Assembly: GCA_020152595.1 (NCBI GenBank)
Contig: JAIGNY010004084.1
Coordinates: 156,001 to 220,000 of the forward strand
Reading direction: 5' to 3'
From: Chiridota heheva
Lineage: Eukaryota > Echinodermata > Holothuroidea > Apodida > Chiridotidae
DNA: 64,000 nucleotides
Of this stretch, positions 24,385 to 39,300 are shown one piece after another (position 1 is the first letter of the stretch; each line of letters begins with the position of its first letter). A model generated the notes under the pieces. That model searched no databases and was not told the DNA's origin. It was given only the letters and a program-made list of their open reading frames with translations. A program made the position numbers and the translations under genes.

Positions 24385-27300
24385 CTGAGCGTAAAATAAA
24401 AGTGAGTTTGTTTGAGCACCTACATGTGTGTGTTATTGTATCTATTTTTATTTAACTCTTCTTTACACAGCTTAACTCAGCTCTAATTACTGACACATGA
24501 ATAAAATGAAACAATTAAAACAGAAAAGGATAAAAAAGATCAAAAATACATATAAAAGTAACCAAGGATAAAAAATTAAATCTGCTATGAAATGTAAAGT
24601 ATAAAACTGCCAAAAGGTTATAAAAGGTTAATAAATGAATTATATAAAACAAAAAAATTCATTTAAAAACATAAGATCAGAATAAATTATCTTTAAAATT
24701 CATCAGATTCAGTCTATGCACATTTGAATATGGTATCAGGGATCGTTTGAGTTCCATGTCCTCACAAAGCTTATGTGGCACAAGCCATTCTAAATATCTT
24801 GTTAAATCATGTGAAATATTCAATTCCCATACCATTATTACATCACATATTTTGACAGCAGTAAAGTCTTGAAACATTTACTGGTGCTGCCACCTCTCGT
24901 GCCTATGCACTTTTCAACTAAATTGGCAATGACTGGAAAACATGAGTGAATTTCACATGTCCATCAAGGACCAATCGTATTCTGGAGGAATCAATCCTGT
25001 TGACCAATCAAACACTAGGAGATTCATGGCACAATTTACGCATGGTGCAGGACCACACCCTCTAATCATACATGCATTCTACTAGGAGGTAATGCAAGCG
25101 CGTTGTAGCTTACAATTTTTTCCCCAGTAACTACAGCAGATTGGTTGTGAAACAAAGGGAATATTCCCTCAGTAGTTAATTGGTCCAATTGGTAGTTGTT
25201 ACATCACATTTTTCCAATATCAAATAAATTCTAAACTTTGATTACTCATAACTTGAAAACTACACTTGCCAATTTCAAAATTAAAAAACTCAAGGCTTTG
25301 TCTTGTCAGTCAGTGGTTGAACAGAAAACTTTTGTGCCTGTCCATAAAACTTTACAAATTTATGACCAACCTCTGGTTTTAGAGAAAAGGACCTCGTTCC
25401 AGCCGCCTTGATTTGGACTGCAACGACTTCCGCTGCCTCTTGTTCCTTAAGAACGGAGACCGCCTTCTTGACTGGCTCCGTTTTGATAGGCTCCTTTTTG
25501 ACCGCATGACCACGTGTTCTTCAGTCTGCGCCATGGGTATATCTGGGATGCTCTCTTTAGGAGGAAGTGGTGTCCTTTGTGAGGTCATCATGTTTGCCTT
25601 CAGCACCTGCTTCCTCATTGGATACAGGCTGTCTTTGTTCTTCGGAGAAATCTGATTAAATGAAAATACAAAACGGGAAAGAAATGCAAAACTTCTGCTA
25701 TCAAGGGTGTTGAACATTTGCGATCCTTTGGGAATCAGGCCCAGCTGAAGATTTGGAGATACTTCGTCAATCAGTATGCACCACAGACAGATGGAGCTTC
25801 AAGGTTGTATATCCGATGATTCTTGATTTTGTGGTATACCGAGCAGAGGTATTGGAGTTGAGTGAGATGATTCAAATGAAACAAGATAATCCTTTAAACA
25901 TACGTCTGAACTATATCAATGCGAACTTGATATATGATGGCAACACATCGACACCATATTCATCTTAAACAAGCGTTTTACAAATTCTACTAAAAATTGG
26001 TTGTACAACAGACAGGCTCGGCAAAAGATTTGTCTACCCAGGGATGATTTTTCATTATCCTGACACAGCTAGATATGTTGATCCCTGGCATGGAGAGTGA
26101 CTCAAAATGACCTTTGATATCCAGGAACAAAAACCGGAACACTTCCCATCACATCTAAGACAATACTTTTTGCCATTTAAAAAAACATAGCAACATCACA
26201 TTTGCAGCTGATTATTTCTTGCATCCTTGTCCGCAGAAACGCATTCAATGCTAAAATCTAATTCAAACTGAACATTTCGGTCTCTTTTGCTCCATACCTC
26301 TTTCTGTCCCACCTGTGCAAGTTTCTGCTTATTTCTTGGCCTCAAGCTGTACCTCAGTGGCGTCTCTGCATACAACGGCTGCAGCACTTCATTCATGGCT
26401 TCAATGGTAACGCTGGATGTTCGTCTCAAGGATGCGGTGTTGCTTCGGAGCGTCTGGATGGCACCCTGAAGAGCATCAATCCACCCAAGAGCTTCCTGAC
26501 TGTCGGTAGAGTACAGGAGAAGGCTCTCATCGCCATAGCTCAGCTGTATGGAAGAGCAACAAGATTTGCAATTATCGTATAAGCCAAATACAGTGTGCTA
26601 GTCGAACTGCATTGTGTGAACTGGTTCTATACAAACCCCACAATAACTACCAAAAAACATGGTGAGCGTTAGACAGAAAATAAGTAAAGAATGTAACAAA
26701 ACTTATTTTAAGTCTTTATATCAATCAAATAAATTATGTTATCCGTTAAAAATCTTAAGCGGGCGCTCATTACAACATGGGCGCTTAATACGTCAAAGGG
26801 GTACTTGTAAGTTTAATCCAACAGAAAATATTAAATGCTCAGTAGAGCAAAAATTGAAGCCAGGTGTTGACAAATCTCTTGTCCAGCTGCCAGTCAATCC
26901 AAAAACGAAATCTGAGTTTGCTCTAAAGGAATAGCCTCAGATTCCTCCAGTCTTTATGTATTTTATCATATTTTGTCCTGCAATTTTGTGGCTTAAAAAC
27001 CATGGGATATGTCAAAAAAGTAGTAAACCTGAATCAGAAAGGGTATTTATAATATACAACCTGAAGAAGAATCAAGGGAAAAAAATTGAATTAGTGAAAA
27101 AATTGAATAAACTTTCTTTAAAATACATTAACAATTGTGAAGAATGTGAGGATGAAGACACCAACTATTCGTAGTAGACTTACTACACCAGTCATTTCTA
27201 CACAGATAAGACAGGAGCTTTAAACTTGAATATCTTCTTAACGAAATAAGATTTTTGAATGCTTTCTTCATTACCATTCTGTTTCTTTTAAAGTCCTCTT

Positions 27301-30300
27301 TCATATAAGATTGACTTGCTTGACCCCTGAACTAATCCTTTAATATGTCAAATCTCGTTCATTGTTTGTTTGAAAATTCATTTAGAAAACAAAATCACAA
27401 ATAGTAATTGACAAAACTTTAAACAGGCTGTATAGTAAAGTCTATCGAAACATGACATGATGAATATCTATTGCCATAGCTTTTTAGTCCAAAATCCTCA
27501 AAGCTTACAAGGTTGAAGAAAAACATCACTTAAAATCGCTCATCAATAAACAAACAAAACCTTCACTCTTAAATACCACCCTATTTGTAAATTATTACTT
27601 CAAGCCAGACACAGGGGAATACTTTTGTTCTTGTGTTGATTGTGAAAGTAAATCTGTAACTATCAATGTCAGATTATGACTATGGAAAGTGAGGTGCAGT
27701 GTGTAAAAATCCCTGGTGTATTTGCTAATTGCTTGTGCTGGATTGTGGTTTCTGTTGTAAGCGATATAAAAATAGAACCAAACAGAATTAAGATTTTGTC
27801 GAGGCTTAAGACACAAAATGTATTATGTATTGCAAGGCTTAGACCTAATGTATTGCAAGGCTTAGACCTTATGTATTGCAAGGTTTAGACCTAATGTATC
27901 TCAAGGCTTAGACTTAACATATCGCAAGGCTTAGACTTAATGTATCGCAAGGCTTAGACTTAATGTATTGCAAGGCTTAGACTTAATGTATTGCAAGGCT
28001 TAGACTTAAGATATTGCAAGGCTTAGACTTAATGTATTGCAAGGCTTAGACTTAAGGTATTGCAAGGCTTAATGTATCACAAGGCTTAGTCTTAATGTAT
28101 TGCAAGGCTTAGACTTAAGGTATTGTAAGGCTTAATGTATTACAAGGCTTAGACTTAATGTATGGCAAGGCTTAGACTTAATGTATTGCAAGGCTTAGAC
28201 TTAATGTATTGCAAGACTTAGACTTAATGTATTGCAAGACTTAGACTTAATGTATTGCAAGGCGTAGACTTAATGTATTGCAAGGCTTAGACTTAATGTA
28301 TCGCAAGGCTTAGACTTAATGTATTGCAAGGCTTAAACTTAATGTATCGCAAGGTTTAGACTTAATGTATTTGCAAGGCTTAGACTTAATGTATTGCAAG
28401 GCTTAGATTTGATGTATTGCTAGGCTTAGACTTAATGTATTGCAAGACTTAGACTTAATGTATTGCAAGACTTAGACTTAATGTATTGCAAGACTTAGAC
28501 TTAATGTATTGCAAGGCTTAGACTTAATGTATTGCAAGGCTTAGACTTAATGTATTGCAAGGCTTAAACTTAATGTATCGCAAGGTTTAGACTTAATGTA
28601 TTTGCAAGGCTTAGACTTAATGTATTGCAAGGCTTAGATTTGATGTATTGCTAGGCTTAGACTTAATGTATTGCAAGGCTTAGACTTAATGTATCGCAAG
28701 GCTTAGACTTAATGTATTGTACGGCTTAGACTTAATGTATTGCAAGGCTTAGACTTGATGTATTGCTAGGCTTAGACTTAATGTATTGCAAGGCTTAGAC
28801 TTAATGTATCGCAAGGTTTAGACTTAATGTATTGCAAGGCTTAGACTTGATGTATTGCTAGGCTTAGACTTAATGTATTGCAAGGCTTAGACTTAATGTA
28901 TTGCAAGGCTTAGACTTAATGTATTGCCAGGCTTAGACTTAATGTATTGCAAGGCTTAGACTTAATGTATTGCAAGGCTTAGACTTAATGTATTGCCCCA
29001 AAATGGCTGAAAATCAACACAAACTGACAAAGTTCGGAAGATTGAAGTGATAGATAAATATGAAGACTAAATGATGCCCAAAAATCCATTGTAGAAATAA
29101 GAAACCCTTGGTGCTAATGCTGGATTGTGGTTTCTGTTGTGAGCGATACAAAAATATAGACCTGACAGATTTGAGATTTTGTTGGGGCTTAAAACACAAA
29201 ATGTATTGCGAGACTTAGACTTAATGTAACTCATGATGTATGTTTGTTCAGCAATAGTCAAAAGCAACCACAGTTTTCAAAATAGAATTTTATTGTCCAA
29301 ATGGACTGGAAAAAATACTTTGAATAAATCCCATACCTTGATATATATTCAGAACTGTGGGAAATAATATAATAAATTCTAACTTCAGGTATTGTTCTGG
29401 TAATTTTATCAGTCCATATGATATTAGAAGAGCTGTTAAAAGACTTTGTTAAAATATATATAAATATAAAGCATTTAAATACATTTATGCTTTTAAAAAT
29501 CTTGTTGTACATTAAATTCGAGGCTAGAAACTCAATTCTTTTGACATTCATGATGAAATAACCATCCTTACTAGGAATGGTCCATCAATCATTCATGAGT
29601 TTTGCACTATAAGCCCTTTCAAGCATATTATATATATTTTTATTTAGGCTCTGCCAAGAACTAATCTGACTTGCATCACTGAACAGCAGTTATGTGTCTT
29701 GAGCCCAAGATAAATGACCTATTGTGTACAGTGTAACAGTAGCTGGTGGCTAACAAGTGAACTGTGAATAGACTATGAGGATGTTGTCAGTTAAGAAGGT
29801 AAACATTACCCCTGTGTTGTGTATGGTGTAACAATAGCTGGATGCTAGTCAATAAATTGTGAAGAGTCTCTCGGTTGAATGGTGTGGATTACCCCTGATT
29901 TTGAGAAAATCAGGGGTGTTGGGTTGGAGGGGCCAAAAATCCTTAATGCACAGCAATAGTAAATAATAAAGTGATCGAAGATTGCAAGAGATAAACCTAC
30001 CCTAAACAACGCTCCGGTATTCTTAATATTCTTTTCACCTAGAACCAGTTGCACCTCACAAATTTCAATCGGGATCGCAAGTCTGCATGTAAATGTACGT
30101 GGGGAGAGAGGGCGCTCTAAGACCATGTTAGGTTTGGCGTAGATCAGCATATCCGAGAAGAGAATGAACATTCTTTCCTGCGAACCAAATCCCTTCCTTG
30201 ATACCTGCATTAAAGTCAAAGACATGAATGTATTGTATAATACCAATGAATGATTGATTTTTACCTTATGTAAAACAGTACTTACAGGGCAGGCAAAACA

Positions 30301-33300
30301 CAAACACTTGAATCGTTTTTAGAGTATGTGAAAGTAATGCCACATAATCTTGACCTAAAGGGGGGAGGGGGTGGGGTGGGGGTGGAAGATGGTCTGGATG
30401 TAAGCTTTCATTATGTTACAACTGCACCAAGCTACTTATTAACAGTGTGGATGGCAAGTCACTTTCAGAAATCCCAAACAAAATATTTCTCATTTTCTAG
30501 CAATGTTTATTTCGTAATTTCAAAGTTGCCAACTAGTGGAAGGATACGAAGACAGCATTCCACAGTGTGCTCTAAGCTTGCAAGGTCTACCGGTGTTGTA
30601 ACTACAACCGGTTTCGTGAAACCACGGTTTCGGTCTGATTCATGTTTTATTAACAAAAAATGAAAAACCAAAAGTATCGAAAAAACCAAATCACCGTGAT
30701 TTTTTTTTAAAAAGATGGTAGAAATTGGTTTTATTTCAATAAAAAGAAAGTTGATGCTTTGTGTAAGAATGGATTTTGAAGAATCTTTTGATATATTCGT
30801 GAAAATATGTGATATTTATGCGGATTAAATTAATAATACGATTGAGAAATGAGAATGTTTGGATATGCAATGCATAGTCATGAATATTACATGTACCTGT
30901 AATAACAGGCTCAAATCCGCTCCATAATGTCTCTTCTTTCAGGGATAAAATTTCCACGAACACAACAACTGTACCCTCATTTCTTTAAAATCCTGTTTAT
31001 CTTAAGTCCCTAACGTTCTCTCCCGAGTCCTTTTGTTTTGTAAAATACTTTTTAAATCCATTATAAATCCTGGCGATAACAATATCCCAAATCACAAGAC
31101 CATTCATTCACAAATTCACAATGAACCCGTGACCTACATGCACTGTGCAAGACTACATTACCTTCAATTTACAACACATTGTGTATGGGCGCGACGACTC
31201 CTGGATATGAAACTTGTTTAATTTACAACACATTGTGTATGGGCGTGACGACCCTTCGATATGGAACTTGTTTAATTTACAACACTTTGTGTCTGGGCGT
31301 GACGACCCCTAGATATGAAACTTGTTCAATTTACAACACATTGTGTCTGGGCGTGACGACCCCTGGATATGAAACCTGTTCAATATACAACACATTGTGT
31401 CTGGGCGCGACGGCTCCTGGATATGGAACTTGTTCAATTTACAACACATTGTGTATGGGCGTGACGACCCCTAGATATGAAACTTGTTCAATTTACAACA
31501 CATTGTGTCTGGGCGTGACGGCCCCTAGATATGAAACTTGTTCAATTTACAACACATTGTGTATGGGCGTGACGGCCCCTAGATATGAAACTTGTTCAAT
31601 TTACAACACATTGTGTCTGGGCGTGACGATTCCTGGATATGAAACCTGTTCAATTTACAACACATTGTGTATGGGCGCGACGGCCCCTGGATATGAAACT
31701 TGTTCAATTTACAACACTTTGTGTCTGGGCGTGACGACCCCTGGATATAAAACTTGTTCAATTTACTACACATTGTGTATGGGCGCGACGACCCTGGATA
31801 TGAAACTTGTTCAATTTACAACACATTGTGTCTGGGCGTGGCGACCCCTGGATATGAAACTTGTTCAATTTACAACACATTGTGTATGGGCGCGACGGCT
31901 CCTGGATATGAAACTTGTTCAATTTACAACACTTTGTGTCTGGGCGTGACGACCCCTGGATATAAAACTTGTTCAATTTACTACACATTGTGTATGGGCG
32001 CGACGACCCCTGGATATGAAACTTGTTCAATTTACAACACATTGTGTCTGGGCGTGGCGACCCTTCGATATGGAACTTGTTCAATTTACTACACATTGTG
32101 TATGGGCGCGACGACCCCTGGATATGAAACCTGTTCAATTTACAACACATTGTGTCTGGGCGCGACGGCTCCTGGATATGGAACTTGTTCAATTTACAAC
32201 ACATTGTGTATGGGCGTGACGACCCCTAGATATGAAACTTGTTCAATTTACAACACTTTGTGTCTGGGCGTGACGACCCCTGGATATAAAACTTGTTCAA
32301 TTTACTACACATTGTGTATGGGCGCGACGACCCCTGGATATGAAACTTGTTCAATTTACAACACATTGTGTCTGGGCGTGGCGACCCCTGGATATGAAAC
32401 TTGTTCAATTTACAACACATTGTGTATGGCGCGACGGCTCCTGGATATGAAACTTGTTCAATTTACAACACTTTGTGTCTGGGCGTGTGACCCCTGGATA
32501 TAAAACTTGTTCAATTTACTACACATTGTGTATGGGCGCGACGACCCCTGGATATGAAACTTGTTCAATTTACAACACATTGTGTCTGGGCGTGGCGACC
32601 CTTCGATATGGAACTTGTTCAATTTACTACACATTGTGTATGGGCGACGACCCTGGATATGAAACCTGTTCAATTTACAACACATTGTGTCTGGGCGCGA
32701 CGGCTCCTGGATATGGAACTTGTTCAATTTACAACACATTGTGTATGGGCGTGACGACCCCTAGATATGAAACTTGTTCAATTTACAACACATTGTGTAT
32801 GGGCGTGACGGCCCCTAGATATGAAACTTGTTCAATTTACAACACATTGTGTCTGGGCGTGACGACCCCTGGATATAAAACTTGTTCAATTTACAACACA
32901 TTGTGTATGGGCGCGACGGCCCCTGGATATGAAACTTGTTCAATTTACAACACTTTGTGTCTGGGCGTGACGACCCCTGGATATAAAACTTGTTCAATTT
33001 ACTACACATTGTGTATGGGCGCGACGACCCCTGGATATGAAACTTGTTCAATTTACAACACATTGTGTCTGGGCGTGACGATTCCTGGATATGAAACCTG
33101 TTCAATTTACAACACATTGTGTATGGGCGCGACGGCCCCTGGATATGAAACTTGTTCAATTTACAACACTTTGTGTCTGGGCGTGACGACCCTGGATATG
33201 AAACTTGTTCAATTTACAACACATTGTGTATGGGCGCGACAGCCCCTGGATATGAAACTTGTTCAATTTACAATACATTGTGTATGCATGGGCGCAACGG

Positions 33301-36300
33301 CCCCTGGATATGAAACTTGTACAATTTACAACACATTGTGTATGGGCGCAACGGCCCCTGGATATGAAACTTGTGAATGAATATCATGACTCATGAGCAT
33401 GACTTCAGTGCCGTAATTAAATCTGGTACTTGGTCAAAAAAGTTAAAACTTTATTCCCACTGTATGTAAATCAGCGCAAGGGATGATTTCTTCTTACGCG
33501 CCGCGCCAGTACAGTAACAACAGGAGCCTTCATGGTAACAACAAGTTAGCGGGATTTAAAATTTTTCATTTGCCTGCTGATCAACGCCAATAATTTGTTC
33601 CTTGACACTGTGTATCATATTTTCGAACGTTTGAATCTGGGAAAAACCGTCGCTATAAATAGCATGGTAAATTGCATGATCGTTAATGGAATAACACAAT
33701 GAAAAACGAAGACAATTTATCCCCGTGCTATCAGTATCACACACCAGGAAGCTGGTATATAATTCACAATTAGATCGCAAAAAAAAATTAACCACTCACC
33801 CCTCAATTTTTTAAATTTCTTTTTGATCTCATTTTCATGTGTAAAATATACTTTTAAACAATTGTGGCGGTCAAAATTGTTCAGATTGAAAAAGAACGAA
33901 GGATTTCATGCATTTTATTTTTAAAAATGTCATCCGTTCTCTGTAATTATGTTTATTCATTAAAGCACTGGCAATGGAATCTTCCGTTCTAATCATGTGT
34001 GCATGTAATTGACCCATGGCATGTGTGATTCGCTTGGGGGTACAAGTTCAAATGATTTTATTAGTTCAAAGTAGAGCAAGCTTATATGTTTTTTGTGAAC
34101 CCCTTAAGTATTAGCCTTGTTGGTATGCATAAATTAATAATATTATCTCTGCATACCATTTCACAAGTAGAAAGAACAAACTGAATGTTCAAATGAAGAT
34201 GTGTTTTGCCATTTTATACGATTGTGAGTGGACAAAAATACTGCTTATCATAGTTCAATGTTTCAAATCAATGTAGAACTAAAAGTCTTATCTGCAGAGC
34301 CAAAGAATCGAGTTTACTTGGGTGTATGTGTGCGGCCTGTGTGTTGTAAAAATAAAATGTCTTCATAGCTCCTTGCTGAAACAAGGTCCGGTTTAAGTAC
34401 GGAATACAATGTAATTCAGTCTAATTTTCAATCATGATGTATTAAAATCATGTATCGTATTATTCGTATAGAGATTGCAGGTAATACACTTTTATTTTGA
34501 AGAAGAAAATAGGAATTTGGTGGGGAGTGGGACACCACTTTTCAATAGCAGGCATTTTTTCTTCTGTGCATTCCTGTTCACGCAGTTTTGGCGAATACCA
34601 TATAAGGCAATAGGGCGGCACCCTTTGGTGGCTTAAATATAATTGAAAATACCACCGCGATGCAAAAACGGGGCCAATTTAAAGTAAAAGAATAGCAAGA
34701 ATAATTATTAAACTTGAAAAAAAAAAAAAACAGAGAAGTATGCATGATTAATGATTTTTGGTTGAACTTAATTTAAAGCAAATGGCCATGGTTAATGTTT
34801 CAAAGAAATGTTGAGTATTAAGTGGGTGGATCTCAATTGTAAGATTTTCCCACTGTAGGCTATATGCAAATGAGCAATATTGTACTGCATGATCAAGTAC
34901 ATGATGGCTAGCATCGCATCATAAGATAACGCATTTAGAGGCTTAATTTGCATGTGTTTTACAACTATCTGACAAATTTCTTTTCTTTTTACATGAAAGA
35001 AAATTAAAATCATCACTATGAATAGAAATCGTGAGCAAATAAGGGCATATAGGTGGCCTCAATATTGTACTGCATGTTCAAGTACATGATGGCTAGCATC
35101 GCATCATAAGATAACGCATTTAGAGGCTTAATTTGCATGTGTTTTACAACTATCTGACAAATTTCTTTTCTTTTTACATGAAAGAAAATTGAAATCATCA
35201 CTATGAATAGAAATCGTGAGCAAATAAGGGCATATAGGTGGCCTGTCGACACGGCCTTTTTAAAAACTTTTTTTTATGTGACTGGTAGAGCTGTGACCGT
35301 TTAGCGTGTACACGCTACACGCTCGCAAATCTTATAAACGTTTACTAAATACTTCATTGCGAGTGATCGTTTTTCATACATTATAGGCCTAGTGTCTTGC
35401 CGTTAAAAATCAATATTCATGATTCAAATCACACACACATTCGGCTGACAAAATTCCAATCAATAAGTTTTTTACAAACTGTAAACCCGATTAGCATAAT
35501 CCTTTTTAAATGTGCGAATCACAAATGCGCAGTAATCACCAATGAATAGGGATATTATACACTTTGATTTCGCCGAAATCTGAGTAATCTAACTTGTAAA
35601 ATGCACCGCGAATGTGCAGCAGTAAACAGTGAAACTAACAATAGGCCTAACGTTAGGCCATAAGGCTTTAAATCCCACGCAATCAAGGCCCGTTTCATCG
35701 ACCAAAAAACACTTGAATCGTGACAATCAGTACATTTACATGTAAATATTACCTGATGAGTCAAATAAATTTTGCAAGAAAGAACAAATATTGCATAGTA
35801 AATAAACAGAAAAAGGTTTTAACCGAGCTGAAATTCTGCATGCTTCGCAAATATGGCGGCCATTTTTTTCGAGGGGACTGATATTTTAGAACTTCCTAGT
35901 GGTGGTGGCGTAGTTTTGAAATGTTTACTGCGAGGTAGTATCATAGGCCTCAGTATGCAAGATTTTCACAGAACTTTAAAAGCCGTAGCGAATAGGACAA
36001 AAAAGTTACGCGATGTTGAAATTAAATGACATTGCAAGGAAATTATCTGTTCTTTCTAAACTGAATTTCCATGCATATTTTCCATAAAAATGATGATTTA
36101 TACTGTAGAAGTAAACTTTTTACAATTTGGAAAGAAAAACTCAGCGTCTATTTGGGCAATGCAGTCAGTACTTTTGCCATACTGCTTGCACGATTTTTTT
36201 ACTTCGCCTCGTAGTTTTGGAGCAATTTTGGTGCATTTCCGAAAATTATGGTACTAAACTCGCATACACGATAAACGCTCGCTTTTTTTGGCGTGTACAC

Positions 36301-39300
36301 GTTTACTAAAATCCCTAAACGTTCACAGCTCTAGTAACTGGGCTTGGGACATTAAGAACTGTTTAATGCCTTTTGGACCCAGGCTAACAAATGGGTAAAA
36401 TTGGCATCATTTGAGGGGCAAATGGGGTAACAAAATCACTTTACATGCAAACAACATTAAAGTTTATTAATATATTTTATTTATCAATGCCTCCGTTGTC
36501 ATTTTCAACATTATTTACATAAAATACTGTGATACAAACATCGTTAGCTGCTATCATATAACAGTACATGCAATACACTTTATGTTCAGGGCTTATTTAC
36601 ATTATGGGTGAAAAATCGATTTTCTGCTCAAAACCGGTTTTGTTTTGGGAAAGCAACGGTTTCACGTCAGGGCAAAACCGTGCAAGATTAGTGTGCTCAT
36701 TGTTTGTTTATCATTCCTTGACAAAGGATTGGAAAGATTTTCTGCATGACGCATTGATGACATCAGCGCACACTCTACTCAAAAATACCACAACACATTC
36801 CTACCTTCATTAGATACCCCTCCCTGATGAACCTTCTGCCTGGTATGAGGATCTTTGGCGTTCCTGGTCCTGATAATTTCTTCTGAATTTCCAGCATTTT
36901 TTGAAAGTTCTCATGCTCTCGGATGTACTCGTTGATTCCTAGGGTCACCTGACCAATCAGTTGAGCTGCCTCTGTAGAAAAAGAATTAAAGGTATGATAA
37001 ATTTGTGTAAATCTCTAAAATATCACAGGGATGTTTCTAATTGCTACAAACACCTAGAAAGCATAGTAGCTCTGTGGTAAAGAGTCAAGCACAAATTCAA
37101 AAGGTGCTTGTGTTGATCTCTGTTATGAGTTTGTAGGCTTGTCCTCGAGCAATACACTCTATTCCACTTGCCTTGGTCCACTCCGCTGTTAAATGAGTAC
37201 AAGTATTGCTGGCGAGTTATCCTGTGACGGGCTGGTGTCCCATCCAGGGAAAGTCATCAACACTTATCTGTTTAAACTACAAAACAGGGGTTAAGCACTA
37301 TTCTTATGGGCCTTCACACTACAGGTGGAATATAGAAACAACTGCCAAAAATGATTCTATAACAAATGTTCTTGTTTAGATTCATGTTGTTAATGGCACG
37401 TTGAAGTCTCAGGTATATAGTATCAGAGAAGTTGAACTACAACCTAACAAAAACTGGGAGTGAAATGAGAGGATTGCAAAAAGGCAAAAATACAATGGTG
37501 AACTGCAGTGAATATAAGTAGTTTGTCAGGAAAGAGTCTGGTAAATAAACGAGAGGCAGGTGAGAGAAGCAGGTGAGAGAGGCGGGTGAGAGAAGCAGGT
37601 GAGAGGCTGGTGAAATAGGCAGGTGAGAGAGAGGCAGGTGAGAGAGGCGGGTGAGAGCGGCAGGTGAGAGAGGCGGGTGAGAAAGGCAGGTGAGAGAGGC
37701 GAGTGAGAAAGGCGGGTGAGAGAGGCGAGTAAGAGAGGCAGGTGAGAGAGGCAGGTGAGAGAGGGTATAGTTTATGCTGTACAAGAAGTTCCCTACTTAG
37801 GTAGGAGAGCTTTTAATTGAAGTCTGTAAAGTATTTTCAGGTGAAAGGTTGATTCTTGAAGATAACACAGTGTATGAGAATATACTTGATTGTCGGAGCA
37901 ACATTTCAGTATGGACAGAGGGATTGTAAATAGTGCTGAAGCAGGGTGCTGTGTGACCAAGTGTAAGTGACCAAGTCTTTATTTGTAAGAGCCAGTAGGA
38001 AGTTTCCATATAATTGACTGTGATAGTCAGGGAGAGCTTAGCATGAGTGCTGACATGCACCGACCCTTACAGTGAAACTCCTGGCTGGTATTTTGCCAAA
38101 TTTTGGTCTCAAAAAGGCTAAAAATCATCATATTTTTCACAACTTTTGCCAAAAAACGAAATTAATAATAGGGGCAGTAAAAATTCGACCGGAATTGGAT
38201 ACGTTGATGTCTTTATAAGTTCCTCACAGGTTTTCAGGCAATAGCAAGGTCTGGAAGTATGGCAAGTAAGCTTTTGAAGGAAGGAAAACACATTTGTGCA
38301 TTTTTCGGCCCATCTTTTTTTAATAATTTTCAACATAATCCGCATCAAATCAAAAAGTTACAATTTCTGGAAGAACTATTTGAGTTCTTCAAATGATACC
38401 AGAATCACTGCTGTGAGACTATTTGAATTATTTTTGAAAAGTGCATGTCCAGTGCGTGCCACAACCGTATGGGGTGGGGGGTAAACAACACGTATGAGAC
38501 TGTGCGAACAAGAAAGTGTATACACTGAATACATTTTCGTTAAAATACTTTACAAATTGTAGAGAAAGTGGACATGACAGCACAACCTCCTACAGAAAAC
38601 ATTCCACACCTGGCATTTCATATAAGATGAACCTATGTGGCCACTGAACTAGTCCTTTAATATTCAGTCATAGGTGTACATTTTACTAAAAGGATTAGTT
38701 TGTTCGTTTGATGAGGTCTTAACGGCACCACGACGAGGGTCAAATTGTGCCTGAGAGGTCAGATCATTCTAGAGGTAGGAAGGAAAGGAAACAGGGGGAG
38801 AATGAGAGAAATTCAAGAACAAAAAGTCAGAAAGCTGTGATCGAGAGAGGAGGTGCATGGGTGAAACAAAAACAAAGTAGAGAGGGGGTGGAAGAGGATA
38901 ATTAAATATGATTGTAAAGGGAAGCATGATGAAGGAAGGAGAAAATTTCATCCAGAGGATTTTTCTGGAAGAACTCAGCAATTGAGTTGTGGGGAGCGAG
39001 AGAAGCTTTGGGAAGGTTGTACAGGGGGCAAGTAAGGAGAACGTGATAGATTGTGAGGGTGCAGTGGCAATTGTTGCACATTAGTAAAGGGAAAGAGGAG
39101 TGGGGGAGGTGTTTAACCTATAACCCCCATGACCAATCAAAGCAATGCTGCAGTAAGAAAAATTTACATATATGTGAGAAGGCTAACCAATACTGCAACA
39201 TTTTTTCATTTATCCGAAAATTCCTGAAAAGGCACAAACCTTTGAGGTTGGTGTAGTCTTCATTACCAGGAGTTGTATGGTCCACTAGCTGCTCCAAAAG

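Noticed and set aside
27837..28995. CRISPR-like array
   Set aside because: Units are contiguous 23-bp repeats with no unique spacers, in an animal intron.
31179..33380. Long + strand reading frames of 18-residue repeats over the 54-bp array
   Set aside because: The unit is 54 bp, a multiple of three, so frames stay open without selection; single-base gaps break them, and the opposite strand is open as well.
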